DNA from: Catellatospora sichuanensis
Lineage (GTDB): Bacteria > Actinomycetota > Actinomycetes > Mycobacteriales > Micromonosporaceae
Length of the DNA: 64,000 bases
Assembly: GCF_007483665.1 (NCBI RefSeq)
Contig: NZ_ML660191.1
Coordinates: 1 to 64,000 of the forward strand
Reading direction: 5' to 3'
The notes under the pieces were generated by a model that saw only the letters and a program-made list of their open reading frames with translations, did no database searches and was not told where the DNA came from. Shown here in pieces: positions 50,853 through 59,151 of this stretch; position 1 is the first letter of the stretch, and each line of letters begins with the position of its first letter. A program made the translations under genes and the position numbers.

Positions 50853-50872
50853 ATGTCGACAGTAGTCGATAT
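50853..50872. promoter_or_regulatory. Near-palindromic operator candidate (ATGTCGAC)
   Basis: ATGTCGAC-AGTA-GTCGATAT at 50853-50872 has 8-base arms with one mismatch. It lies between the divergent aminotransferase and the gene at 50943. The ATGT/TCGA pattern recalls PadR-like sites, but no such regulator is encoded nearby. Confidence 0.35.
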
Positions 50873-50942
50873 TCGATTGCCGGGCAGGACGTGCGGCTCG
50901 TAGCTTTCTGGCTACACACAGCAACGTCCAGGAGAGTTCTCG

Positions 50943-51614
50943 ATGCCTGATCTCGAAGCCCCTCAGCTCGTCGTCAACAGCCGCATGCTCTACTTCGGCT
51001 GGGTGCCCGCCGACCCCGACGCGGTTGCGGCGCTGGTGCCCGGGGGCCTGAAACCCATGGCCAACCGCCAGGTCTTCATGAACCAGTACGTGGTCGACTC
51101 CCCGGAGCAGACCTCCGGTTTCGGCGCGTACTCGCTGACCTACATCGGCCCCGACCTGGAGGACGCGTACGCGCCCGACGGCGTCACCCCCGGCCGCTGG
51201 TGGACGCACTACTTCAACTCCAGCGCGGTGGTGCGCGACTACGCCTCCGCCCGCGGCGTGCCGGCCACCGTCGGCACCACCGCCATCGAGATCCACGGCC
51301 GGAAGCTGACCGCGACCACGACCTCCGACGGCGTGCCGGTCATCCGCACCACCGTGCGAGTCGGCCCCCAGCTCGGCGAGACCGCCCGCGGCCAGCTGCG
51401 ATACCTCACCGAGGTCGACGGGAGGTTCGTCGCGGGCAACTACCCGTTCATCTCCGAGCCGGTCGCCGACTTCGAGGTCGAGAAGCTGGAGTTCCTGGAC
51501 AAGACCCATTCCGTGTACGCGCTGCGCCCGGCGAGCCCGCTGGAGGTCACCTGGGGCTTCTACGCCCCGAGGGCCTCGTTCGCCTACCCGGGCGGTGAGT
51601 CCATCCTGGATTGA
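50943..51614 (+). CDS. Acetoacetate decarboxylase-like protein
   Basis: 223 residues: SRMLYFGWVPADPDAVAALV, then FMNQYVVDSPEQTSGFGAYS, YFNSSAVVRDYASARGVPAT and LTATTTSDGVPVIRTTVRVG. This is the ADC-superfamily beta-barrel. I cannot point to the acid-base Lys of true ADC with confidence, so it may be an ADC-like enzyme with another reaction. The ATG at 50943 has AGGAG upstream. It stands alone, followed by the TIR gene. Confidence 0.75.
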   Translation: MPDLEAPQLVVNSRMLYFGWVPADPDAVAALVPGGLKPMANRQVFMNQYVVDSPEQTSGFGAYSLTYIGPDLEDAYAPDGVTPGRWWTHYFNSSAVVRDYASARGVPATVGTTAIEIHGRKLTATTTSDGVPVIRTTVRVGPQLGETARGQLRYLTEVDGRFVAGNYPFISEPVADFEVEKLEFLDKTHSVYALRPASPLEVTWGFYAPRASFAYPGGESILD

Positions 51615-51637
51615 GCCCGGCAGCTACCATGCGGCGC

Positions 51638-52429
51638 ATGAGCGGGCCGGTGTTCATCAGTTTCAGTCGTGAACACGACGCTGCCTACGTCGGGCGGCTG
51701 GCCGCCCACCTCGTGGCAGGCGGGCTGTCCATGCGGTACGACACGCAGCCGATGACGGACGGCTGGTGGTCCACCTACACCCGGGCACAGCTCGACGGCA
51801 GCTCGGCCGTCGTCGTGGTGATGACGCCCGCCGCGTCGCACGACGGCTGGGTCGCCCGCGAGATCGACCACGCCCGGCTGCTCGGCCGGCCGATCGTGCC
51901 GCTGCTGCTGGCGGGCGAGCCGTTCCCGGCGCTGTCCGGGTACGCGCACGAGGACGTCACCGGCGGCCGCCTGCCCGGCCCGGAGCTCGTCCGGCGACTG
52001 CACAGGGCGCTCGGCAACGTCCCGCCGCAGGCGGCCGAGCCCACGGCGAGCAGCGCGTTCACCGTGCCGATCCGCGGCGGCGCGACGGGCCTCACCGTCG
52101 GCATCGAGGTGCGCGGCGCGATGTTCATGCCGCTCATCGAACGCGGTCAGGCCGTGCCGTGCGCGCGTACGGAGGTGTTCACCACCGCTGACGACGACCA
52201 GCCCGTCATCCAGGTGCGCGTCTTCCAGGGCCAGAGCCCGGCCGTCGCCGCGAACGAGTCCCTGGGCGCATACGAGCTGCTGCTCGAACCGGCCCCGGCC
52301 GGCGTGCCGCAGATCGGGGTGAGATTCGAGGTGACGGAGTCGGGGGCCTTCCGCCTCACCGCCGCGCACGCCGACGGCCGCGAGGTGCCGGTCAGGCTGC
52401 TGCCGGGCAAGGCCACCGCTTCTCACTGA
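51638..52429 (+). CDS. TIR domain fused to an Hsp70 (DnaK) substrate-binding domain
   Basis: 263 residues. Residues 1-125 are a TIR domain: SGPVFISFSREHDAAYVGRL, and HDGWVAREIDHARLLGRPIV with the probable catalytic Glu75 in W-x-x-x-E. Residues about 154-247 closely follow DnaK's peptide-binding beta-sandwich: GIEVRGAMFMPLIERGQAVP, ARTEVFTTADDDQPVIQVRV, VAANESLGAYELLLEPAPAG and VPQIGVRFEVTESG. The Hsp70 ATPase domain and lid are missing. Enzymatically active bacterial TIRs consume NAD in phage defence, so misfolded or foreign protein bound by the second domain may trigger the TIR. I use the ATG at 51638 (family-typical MSGPVFISFS); 51611 and 51629 are alternatives. Confidence 0.85.
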   Translation: MSGPVFISFSREHDAAYVGRLAAHLVAGGLSMRYDTQPMTDGWWSTYTRAQLDGSSAVVVVMTPAASHDGWVAREIDHARLLGRPIVPLLLAGEPFPALSGYAHEDVTGGRLPGPELVRRLHRALGNVPPQAAEPTASSAFTVPIRGGATGLTVGIEVRGAMFMPLIERGQAVPCARTEVFTTADDDQPVIQVRVFQGQSPAVAANESLGAYELLLEPAPAGVPQIGVRFEVTESGAFRLTAAHADGREVPVRLLPGKATASH

Positions 52430-52462
52430 ACCGCGCGTGCCGACGACGGCGCACGAGCGGGT

Positions 52463-52484
52463 GCGACCGGCCTGATCCGGTCGC
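52463..52484. terminator. Hairpin between the TIR and SIR2 genes
   Basis: GCGACCGG (52463-52470) and CCGGTCGC (52477-52484) form perfect 8-base arms with a 6-base loop, between convergent stops at 52429 and 52490. Confidence 0.55.
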
Positions 52485-52489
52485 GACGG

Positions 52490-54283
52490 TCAGCCGTCCT
52501 GTCCGCGCAGCTGTTCGGCCAGGGCGGCCAGTCGGCGGCCGTAGGCTTCGCCGTCGCGGCGGCCCAGCGGCGTACGCTCCCAGATGTCGCGGTCGGCGTT
52601 CTCGCGGAAGTCGGCCTCCCAGTACAGGGTGCCGTCGGCCGCCCACTGCGAGTCCACGGCGAACCCGCCCGGTGCGGGCCCCAGTCCGTCGCCGACCCCG
52701 AACAGCGACTGCGCCAGCGCGGTGCGGTATTCGGTGCGGTGGTAGAGCTGTAGGAACGAGTCCTCGTCGCCGACCAGGGGCAGCAGCACGGGCAGGGTCT
52801 CCTCGCGCAGCAGGCGGCTCTGCGGATACTGCCAGGTGACGCCCTGCCAGCGGGGGAACGCGTTGACGGTGTCGAAGTCGAGCACCCGGCAGTCGTGCAG
52901 CGCGTCCATCGCGGCGACCGGCCGGTGGCCGTTGCCGGCCCGGATCCGCCAGGTCGGCCGGCGCAGCAGCCGCAGCAGCACGTCGTCGTGGTAGGACGCG
53001 ACCGCGGCCAGGCTCGCCGTTTTCAGTGCCAGCAGCGCCGGGTAGTGCTGCAGGTCGGTCCAGCGTGGGTCCGGCTCGCCCTCGGGGCGGCGGCGGGCGC
53101 GCATGAGCTGCTCGATGACGCGCACCCACAGGGCGGTGTGCTGGCGGTCGCGGTCGAGGTAGACCCCGTGGGCGAGCAGCCGCATCAGGGTGTCGCAGCG
53201 GGCGCGTACGTCGTCATGGACCCGCTGCCAGGTCGCGGGATCCTGGGCGGGTGGCTCGGGCGGCATGGTGCGCAGGTAGTCGCGCAGCCGCCGGATCTCG
53301 GTGTCGAACAGGTCGGCGACCTCGATGTGCTTGACCGGGTCGGGCAGCAGCCGCTTGAGCCGGGCCACCGCCATGGCTTTGGTCAGCGGCGGGTCGGCGA
53401 GGTCGTCGAGGGCTTCGAGCCGGTTGACGAGGTCGGGGAAGAACTGCTCGGCGGCGGCGCCGGTGATGACGTGGGCGCGGTGCTGCGCCACGAGGCGCTT
53501 GGCGATCTGGCCGAGTTCGCCGCGGGACGCCCAGAACAGCGGGTAGCGCCGGGAACGGGTGCCTTCGAGGGCGGCGACCAGGCCGTGGTCCCAGTCGCCG
53601 GACCAGCCGTTGACGATAAGGCCGTATTCGTCGAGCACGCGTTCGAGCAGCCGCTGCCATGGCGCGGAGTAGGCGCTCAGCTCTTCGACGGTGTTGAGCT
53701 GGTCGGTGCGGGCGTAGTCGCCGTGCAGTTTGATGACGGTGCAGCGGGCGTGGGGGAGCGGCTCCATGCCCTCGATCGCGGCGGGGCTGGCGATGACCTG
53801 CGGGAAGATGCCCTCGGCTTCGAGTGCCTGTTCGATGAGCCGGTCGAAGTTGGTGGTGATGATGACGCGCACCGCGCCGCGGGCGACCAGCGCGGCGATG
53901 GCGCGGTGGGCGGCGCCGGGGACCTTGACGCCCTGCTGGCGCTCCTCGGCGGTGGGCTCGAAGAACGATGCGAGCAGCGCCCGCCGTGCCGCGGGGGTGC
54001 TGGCCAGCGATTCCAGCAGCGCGGAGTAGCCCAGTGGTGCGCCGTCGCCGTGTTCGGTCCACCACTTCTCGATGTCGGCGTCGGTGGGCATGGCCTCCCC
54101 GGCGGCGGCGGCGACCTTCGCGACCAGTGCGGTCACGACGCCCCAGCCGGTGGGCACGCCGGCCGCCGTGGACGTGCCGGAGCCGAGCAGCAGGGCGTAC
54201 ACGCCGGGTTGTGCGTGTACGGCGGTGGCCAGGCTGATCCGGGCGTCGAAGACGGGTCGGCGGGGGGCGAGGAGGTCGTCCAT
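52490..54283 (-). CDS. SIR2-like domain protein (possible defence NADase)
   Basis: About 597 residues. The SIR2-like core includes YALLLGSGTSTAAGVPTGWG (the GSGTS NAD-binding loop, residues 34-38), RVIITTNFDRLIEQALEAEG (Asn145, Asp147) and CTVIKLHGDY (His188). The remaining 300 residues are helical, with no signal or membrane segment, and end RRLAALAEQLRGQDG. Stand-alone SIR2-like proteins of this sort are NAD-cleaving defence effectors or DNA-linked sensors. The frame runs upstream past the start; ATGs at 54283, 54295 and 54301 are possible, and none has a ribosome site. The long upstream stretch is antisense to the CDF gene and is excluded. Confidence 0.85.
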   Translation of the reverse strand: MDDLLAPRRPVFDARISLATAVHAQPGVYALLLGSGTSTAAGVPTGWGVVTALVAKVAAAAGEAMPTDADIEKWWTEHGDGAPLGYSALLESLASTPAARRALLASFFEPTAEERQQGVKVPGAAHRAIAALVARGAVRVIITTNFDRLIEQALEAEGIFPQVIASPAAIEGMEPLPHARCTVIKLHGDYARTDQLNTVEELSAYSAPWQRLLERVLDEYGLIVNGWSGDWDHGLVAALEGTRSRRYPLFWASRGELGQIAKRLVAQHRAHVITGAAAEQFFPDLVNRLEALDDLADPPLTKAMAVARLKRLLPDPVKHIEVADLFDTEIRRLRDYLRTMPPEPPAQDPATWQRVHDDVRARCDTLMRLLAHGVYLDRDRQHTALWVRVIEQLMRARRRPEGEPDPRWTDLQHYPALLALKTASLAAVASYHDDVLLRLLRRPTWRIRAGNGHRPVAAMDALHDCRVLDFDTVNAFPRWQGVTWQYPQSRLLREETLPVLLPLVGDEDSFLQLYHRTEYRTALAQSLFGVGDGLGPAPGGFAVDSQWAADGTLYWEADFRENADRDIWERTPLGRRDGEAYGRRLAALAEQLRGQDG

Positions 54284-54511
54284 GGCGGCAACCATAGACA
54301 TCCGTGGCGACAGAGTGGGGAGTGCGTCCGCGGGCCGACAGCGCGCAGTCGTGTCATTGCGTACGGTGGTGCGGCGATGACATCCGTTGCCATGTTCATG
54401 TTGCAATGAATTCATGGTTCGCTGTACTGTCGGCGTGCCGCGCGCGTCGGCGACACTATTTCCGCTGCTGGGGCGCACGATGTCAGCATTCCGGGCACGA
54501 GGTGGACGACG

Positions 54512-55495
54512 ATGCATGACGACCATGGGCACCACGGGCACAACCGCGACGGGCACGCTCATGAGGGGCGCGGCCACGACGGGCACTCGCACGCAGTGAG
54601 CCGCGACGCCGACCGGCGCTGGCTGGCCATCGCGCTGTCGGTCATCGCCGCGTTCATGGCGGTCGAGGTCGTCGTCGGGGTCCTCGCGCAGTCGCTGGCC
54701 CTCATCTCCGATGCCGCGCACATGCTCACCGATGCCGCCGCGATCGTGCTCGCGCTGGTCGCCATGCGGTTCGCCGCCCGGCCCGCCGGCGGGCGCTACA
54801 CGTTCGGCCTGGCCCGGGCGGAGATCCTGTCCGCGGCGGCCAACGGGCTGAGCCTGCTGCTGCTGGCGGGCTGGCTGGGCTACGAGGCGATCGCCCGGCT
54901 GGCCGAGCCCACCGAGGTCACCGGGTGGATGGTCGTCGTCACCGGCCTGCTCGGCCTCTCCGTCAACGTGCTGGCGGCGTGGGCGATCGGCAAGGCCAAC
55001 CGGTCCAGCCTCAATGTCCAGGGCGCCTACCAGCATGTGCTGATGGACATGTTCGCCTCGGTCGCGGCGACGGCTGCGGGCCTGGTGGTGCTGCTGACCG
55101 GCTGGGCGCGCGCCGACGCGGTCGCCACGCTGGTCGTGGTCGTACTCATGATCAAGGGTGGCTGGACGCTGCTGTGCGAGTCCGGCCGGGTGCTGCTCAA
55201 CGCCGCGCCCGCCGGGGTGCGTCCCGAGGTGATCGGGGTGGACATGCTCGCCACCGAGGGCGTCGTCGAGGTCCACGACCTGCACGTATGGACGATCGAC
55301 TCCGGGCAGGCGGCGCTGTCGGCGCACGTGCTCGTCGACGAGCCCGCCGACTGCCACCTGGTGCGCCGCGAGCTGGAGCGGCTGCTGGCGGCGTCGCACG
55401 GGATCACCCACACCACCCTGCAGGTCGACCACCAGGTCCGGGAGAGCGCCGACGAGCACTGCGAGTCCGCGCACGGCCAGGTCCACCGCCGCTGA
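54512..55495 (+). CDS. CDF family heavy-metal (Zn/Cd) exporter
   Basis: 327 residues. The N-terminus is His-rich (MHDDHGHHGHNRDGHAHEGR), then six TM segments. The metal site is His70-xxx-Asp74 (DAAHMLTDAA) and His175-xxx-Asp179 (YQHVLMDMFA), the HD-HD pattern of Zn/Cd CDF exporters such as ZitB and CzcD. The C-terminal VVEVHDLHVWTIDSGQAALS is the dimer domain. It is followed by a CmtR-like sensor (55528), so Cd, Pb or Zn resistance is likely. Confidence 0.92.
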   Translation: MHDDHGHHGHNRDGHAHEGRGHDGHSHAVSRDADRRWLAIALSVIAAFMAVEVVVGVLAQSLALISDAAHMLTDAAAIVLALVAMRFAARPAGGRYTFGLARAEILSAAANGLSLLLLAGWLGYEAIARLAEPTEVTGWMVVVTGLLGLSVNVLAAWAIGKANRSSLNVQGAYQHVLMDMFASVAATAAGLVVLLTGWARADAVATLVVVVLMIKGGWTLLCESGRVLLNAAPAGVRPEVIGVDMLATEGVVEVHDLHVWTIDSGQAALSAHVLVDEPADCHLVRRELERLLAASHGITHTTLQVDHQVRESADEHCESAHGQVHRR

Positions 55496-55527
55496 GGGTG
55501 TACACCAGGCGATTTGTTCATCCTGCG

Positions 55528-55890
55528 ATGTACTATTCGGCCGTGGACACGATCGCCTCGCCGCCGACGTACGGGCAGGTGCTGGCCCGCTTCGGGCACG
55601 CGCTGTCCGACCCGACCCGCGCCCGGCTGCTGCTCGCCCTGCGCGACGGCCCGGCCTACCCGGCGGACCTGGCCGACCTGCTCGAGGTCAGCCGGCAGAA
55701 CATGTCCAATCACCTCGCCTGCCTGCGCGGCTGCGGCCTGGTCGTCGCCGTGCCCGAAGGCCGCCGCTCGCGTTACGAGCTGGCCGACCCCCGCCTCGCC
55801 CACGCCCTCGGCGACCTGCTCGGCGTGGTGCTGGCCGTCGATCCGGCCGCCTGCCACGCCCCGGAGACCGGCGACCTGCTGCGAAGCTGA
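55528..55890 (+). CDS. cmtR: ArsR/SmtB-type metal sensor, CmtR-like
   Basis: 120 residues with the ArsR winged helix FGHALSDPTRARLLLALRDG and LLEVSRQNMSNHLACLRGCG. Cys65 and Cys69 (CLRGC) and Cys109 near the C-terminus (DPAACHAPE) match the ligand set of the mycobacterial Cd/Pb sensor CmtR. It lies 33 bases after the CDF exporter gene and would repress it until Cd, Pb or Zn binds. The ATG at 55528 has no clear ribosome site; a GTG at 55543 is possible. The symbol rests on the Cys pattern. Confidence 0.82.
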   Translation: MYYSAVDTIASPPTYGQVLARFGHALSDPTRARLLLALRDGPAYPADLADLLEVSRQNMSNHLACLRGCGLVVAVPEGRRSRYELADPRLAHALGDLLGVVLAVDPAACHAPETGDLLRS

Positions 55891-55912
55891 CCCGTACCGC
55901 ATAGACTGAAGG

Positions 55913-55951
55913 AGCCTCGCTGTACGCGTCCGGAGACCGTGCGGCGGGGCT
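55913..55951 (+). terminator. Possible terminator after cmtR
   Basis: AGCCTCGC (55913-55920) can pair with GCGGGGCT (55944-55951) with one G-U pair across a 23-base loop, followed by TTCTC. Confidence 0.35.
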
Positions 55952-56098
55952 TTCTCATGTCACGGATAGTGCGAACCTGCTGCACATGGCAGGTCCGGGC
56001 GGGTATTCGTAGGGAGCAGGGCCGGTGCGGCCGGGGCGCCCGCGTTTCGCCTCCGGCCGCGGCGGCCACGGGCTGACGAGGCACGGGAGGCAGCCACC

Positions 56099-57097
56099 AT
56101 GAACACCACCGCCGGAGAGCACGACCGGTCGCCCGCGGCCGCGTACGCCCAGGCGGCCGAGGCTGCCGGCCGCGCCCCCTCGATCCACAACACCCAGCCC
56201 TGGCACTGGCAGGTCCACGCCGACCGCCTCGACCTCTACGCCGAGACGTCCCGGGCGCTGCCCGGCATCGATCCCGACGAGCGGATGCTGCTCGTCAGCT
56301 GCGGTGCCGCGCTGCACCACGCGCAGGTCGCGCTGCTGGCGCAGGGCCACACGGTCGAGGTGCGCCCGCTGCCGGACCCCGCGCAGCCGGCACACCTCGC
56401 CACCCTCACGATCAGCGGCGACGCGCCGGTGACCGCGGAGGCCGTACGCCTGGTCCAGGCGCTGCGGTTGCGGCACACCGACCGCCGCCCGACCGTCGAC
56501 ACCCCGGTCACCGCGGAGCAGGTCGACGAACTGCGCCGGATCGCGGGCGAGTTCGGTGTGCATCTGCACCGGCTCACCCCCGACCAGGTCAGCGAGCTCG
56601 CCGTGGCCGTGTCGCACGCCGAGGAAGCCGCAGCGGCCGAACCGGCCTGGCAGGCCGAGACCGCACGCTGGACCGGCCCCGGGCGTCCGGCCGGCGCCGG
56701 GATTCCGCCGGAGGTCCTGCCCGACAAGCGTCCCGAGACCGATGTCGGCGAGCGCGACTTCGGCGCCCGTGGCGCGCTCGCCGTCGGCGGCGGCCACGAC
56801 AAGTCCTCGACCTACGTCGTGCTGTTCGGCGACGGAGACGACCGGGCGGCGTGGTTGCGCGCCGGGCAGACGCTGTCCGCGGTGTGGCTGCACGCCACCG
56901 GCCAAGGGCTGGCCGTGCTGCCGTACAGCCAGGTCATCGAGATCGACGGCACCCGGGCGATGATGCGCCGCATCCTGTCGAACCTGGGATACGCCTACAT
57001 CGTGCTGCGGCTCGGCGTAGCCGATCCCGACCATGCGCTGCCCGGCCACACCCCGCGGCTGCCTTTCGACGCCACCACCACGGTCGACCCGGGCTGA
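56099..57097 (+). CDS. Acg-family FMN-binding nitroreductase-like protein
   Basis: 332 residues. SIHNTQPWHWQVHADRLDLY is the hallmark of the Acg/Rv2032 family, a split nitroreductase fold. RHTDRRPTVDTPVTAEQVDE and GQGLAVLPYSQVIEIDGTRA follow. Acg proteins bind FMN in a closed pocket and are induced by hypoxia or NO; many lack real reductase activity. The ATG at 56099 has GGGAGG upstream. No DosR-type box was identified. Confidence 0.85.
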   Translation: MNTTAGEHDRSPAAAYAQAAEAAGRAPSIHNTQPWHWQVHADRLDLYAETSRALPGIDPDERMLLVSCGAALHHAQVALLAQGHTVEVRPLPDPAQPAHLATLTISGDAPVTAEAVRLVQALRLRHTDRRPTVDTPVTAEQVDELRRIAGEFGVHLHRLTPDQVSELAVAVSHAEEAAAAEPAWQAETARWTGPGRPAGAGIPPEVLPDKRPETDVGERDFGARGALAVGGGHDKSSTYVVLFGDGDDRAAWLRAGQTLSAVWLHATGQGLAVLPYSQVIEIDGTRAMMRRILSNLGYAYIVLRLGVADPDHALPGHTPRLPFDATTTVDPG

Positions 57098-57203
57098 GCA
57101 CGCGCCGGTGCGCTCGGCAGCCCGACGTGGTCCGTGCAGGCTCAGCTTGCGGGCGCTCCGACCGATGAGTTTCGGCGGTGTCGCTCGTCTGTACTGGTGA
57201 CCA

Positions 57204-57222
57204 TCGTAGGACGTACCTACGA
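57204..57222. promoter_or_regulatory. TetR-like palindromic operator
   Basis: TCGTAGG-ACGTA-CCTACGA at 57204-57222 has perfect 7-base arms with a 5-base spacer, about 33 bases before the DUF899 gene. The form fits a TetR-family site; no such gene is nearby. Confidence 0.5.
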
Positions 57223-57255
57223 AACGACCCGGCATGAGACACCACGGAGGACACC

Positions 57256-58029
57256 ATGACCACCACGCACACGACCAACGCGCTGCCCGGCCGACCGCCT
57301 GTGGCCGACCTGGCCACCTGGCAGGCCGCCCGGGACGAGCTGCTGGTCCGGGAGAAGGCCCACACCCGCGAGGGCGACGCCATCGCCGCGGCCCGCCGCC
57401 GGTTGCCGATGGTGGAGTTCGACGGGACGGTCGAGGTCGTCGGACCCGACGGCCCGGTCCCGTTCCTGGACCTGTTCCAGGGCCGCGACGAGCTCGTGGT
57501 CTACCAGCACATGTGGCACGACGGTGCGCCGCACCAGGGGCAGTGCGAGGGCTGCACCCTCGCGGCCTGGCACCTGAAGGACGCCGTCTACCTCAACGCC
57601 CGCGGTGTCTCGTTCGCCATCCTGACCACGGGCCGCTGGGACGAGGTGGCCTCCTTCGTCGATTTCATGGGCTACACCCAGCCCTGGTACTCGGTGCGCG
57701 ACGTGGCCGCGCCGGTCGGCGGGGAGATGGGGAACCTGACCTGCTTCCTGCGCGACGGCGACCGCACGTTCCTCACCTACTCCACGACGGGCCGCGGCAC
57801 CGAGCAGGCCAGCTCGTCCTTCGCCCTGCTCGACATGACGCCGTACGGCCGCGGCGAGGCATGGGAGGACAACCCCGAGGGCCGGCCGGAGGGCCGGAAC
57901 CCGTGCTGGTACTGGCGCTCGGACGCGGACGGGAACGCCACCTGGGGCCCGACCAGCCGCCCCGTGCCGCAGTGGACGCGGCCCGGCGCGACGCCCGTGG
58001 AGACTCTCGGCCGGCACGGCCACCACTGA
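57256..58029 (+). CDS. DUF899 (thioredoxin-like) protein
   Basis: 257 residues: LVVYQHMWHDGAPHQGQCEG, CTLAAWHLKDAVYLNARGVS, DEVASFVDFMGYTQPWYSVR and LTCFLRDGDRTFLTYSTTGR. This is the DUF899 family, with a thioredoxin-like fold and a CEGC site (Cys-x-x-Cys) that could be redox-active. It begins with the ATG at 57256. The preceding TetR-type palindrome suggests control by a stress-responsive regulator. Confidence 0.85.
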   Translation: MTTTHTTNALPGRPPVADLATWQAARDELLVREKAHTREGDAIAAARRRLPMVEFDGTVEVVGPDGPVPFLDLFQGRDELVVYQHMWHDGAPHQGQCEGCTLAAWHLKDAVYLNARGVSFAILTTGRWDEVASFVDFMGYTQPWYSVRDVAAPVGGEMGNLTCFLRDGDRTFLTYSTTGRGTEQASSSFALLDMTPYGRGEAWEDNPEGRPEGRNPCWYWRSDADGNATWGPTSRPVPQWTRPGATPVETLGRHGHH

Positions 58030-58222
58030 CGGTTCATCTCGGGACGCGGCTTGCATGCGGTTCCCGGTACGGCCTGACCTGGATGACCGCAGAGATGCGC
58101 GATCCGGGATGGGTGCCGCATGCCTGCACGCTGCCCACAGCCGTTGCGCCTGGCCGAGTTCGAGGCCCTTGTTCGCCGGTTCGATGCAGGCGTGCGACCG
58201 CATCGAGACACCACCGCGCCGA

Positions 58223-59077
58223 TCAGGTGACGAACACGGTGAACGCCGCCCGGTGCACCTGGCCGGCGACCTTGAACTCCAGGTAGAGCCGCTGCTCGCC
58301 GCGGTTGGCGAACTCGACGTGGAAGGTCAGCGTCGCGTCGGGCGCTTCGGCGGCCGCGTGCGCGTGGGTCAGCGCGAGGGTGCGCACCTCGAAGGCCGAC
58401 ATGTGCGCCATGGCGCCGAGGTGTGGCTCCAGGACGGGCGGTCCGGCGGCCGAGGAGACCCGGAACCGCAGCAGCTCGCCCCGTGCTGCGCGCAGGTGGG
58501 TGACCCCGTCCAGCCTGGTCAGGGTGAAGCCGTCCGCGGTCGCGGCCGGGGCGGGCGCAGGCAGCGGAGCCAGCGCGGTGTCGCCGGTGATCAGGAAGGG
58601 CAGGCCGAGCACCGTCGGGTGGCCGAGGGCGTCCTTGCCGCGCGGGACGAATTCGGCGTAGAAGCGGTAGGCGCCGCCGTCGGTGACGTCGACCTTCGTC
58701 GACCAGGTGTCGCCGACGAGTTCGGGGTGCAGGTGCCGGTAGTTGCTGGCGTCGTCGCGTACCAGGTAGAGGTGTAGTTCTCTGGTCTGGATCGTCTCGT
58801 AGGTGCGCAGTGGCAGTCCGTCGGGGCCGAGGATGCGGAAGGCGACCGGGATCGCCTTGCCACGTTTGGTGGGCAGGGTGACGGGCTGGATGAGGTAGCC
58901 GTCGTGGCTGTCGGACAGCCCGTCGCTGTGCATGAACGGGGTGGGTGACGGCGAGGCCGCGGGCGCCGCGCCGGACGGGGTGGCGGGCAGCTCGTCCAGC
59001 ACGTACCCGACGGTGATCGCACCGGCGGTGACGAGCACCAGGTAGGGCAGCAATCGTCGCCATTTGCCAGCCGGCAC
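58223..59077 (-). CDS. Membrane-anchored protein with His-rich beta domains, unknown role
   Basis: 284 residues from the GTG at 59077. An N-terminal TM (RRLLPYLVLVTAGAITVGYV) anchors it; the rest is outside, with a Pro/Ser stretch and two beta-sandwich-like parts. His-rich pieces LHLYLVRDDASNYRHLHPEL, HLGAMAHMSAFEVRTLALTH and AHAAAEAPD suggest metal binding, as in copper-linked secreted domains. It may belong to envelope metal handling. The first ATG (59119) lies within a terminator stem, so I chose the GTG preceded by GAAGGGA. Confidence 0.65.
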   Translation of the reverse strand: MPAGKWRRLLPYLVLVTAGAITVGYVLDELPATPSGAAPAASPSPTPFMHSDGLSDSHDGYLIQPVTLPTKRGKAIPVAFRILGPDGLPLRTYETIQTRELHLYLVRDDASNYRHLHPELVGDTWSTKVDVTDGGAYRFYAEFVPRGKDALGHPTVLGLPFLITGDTALAPLPAPAPAATADGFTLTRLDGVTHLRAARGELLRFRVSSAAGPPVLEPHLGAMAHMSAFEVRTLALTHAHAAAEAPDATLTFHVEFANRGEQRLYLEFKVAGQVHRAAFTVFVT

Positions 59078-59102
59078 GGCAGGTCCCTTCGGGCGAGGGG
59101 TT

Positions 59103-59150
59103 AGGAAGGGCACCTTCATCTACGCATAGCGATGTGAAGGTGCCCTTCCT
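59103..59150 (-). terminator. Strong repeat-type terminator
   Basis: AGGAAGGGCACCTTCA (59103-59118) and TGAAGGTGCCCTTCCT (59135-59150) are perfect 16-base arms with a 16-base loop, immediately after the gene that stops at 59152. Its core GGGCACCTTC equals that of the hairpin at 44563. Confidence 0.85.
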
Positions 59151-59151
59151 T

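Noticed and set aside
52490-55486. The SIR2-like frame extended to 998 codons
   Set aside because: The upstream 400 codons are antisense to the CDF exporter and lack any fold; the SIR2 family start fits ATGs near 54283.
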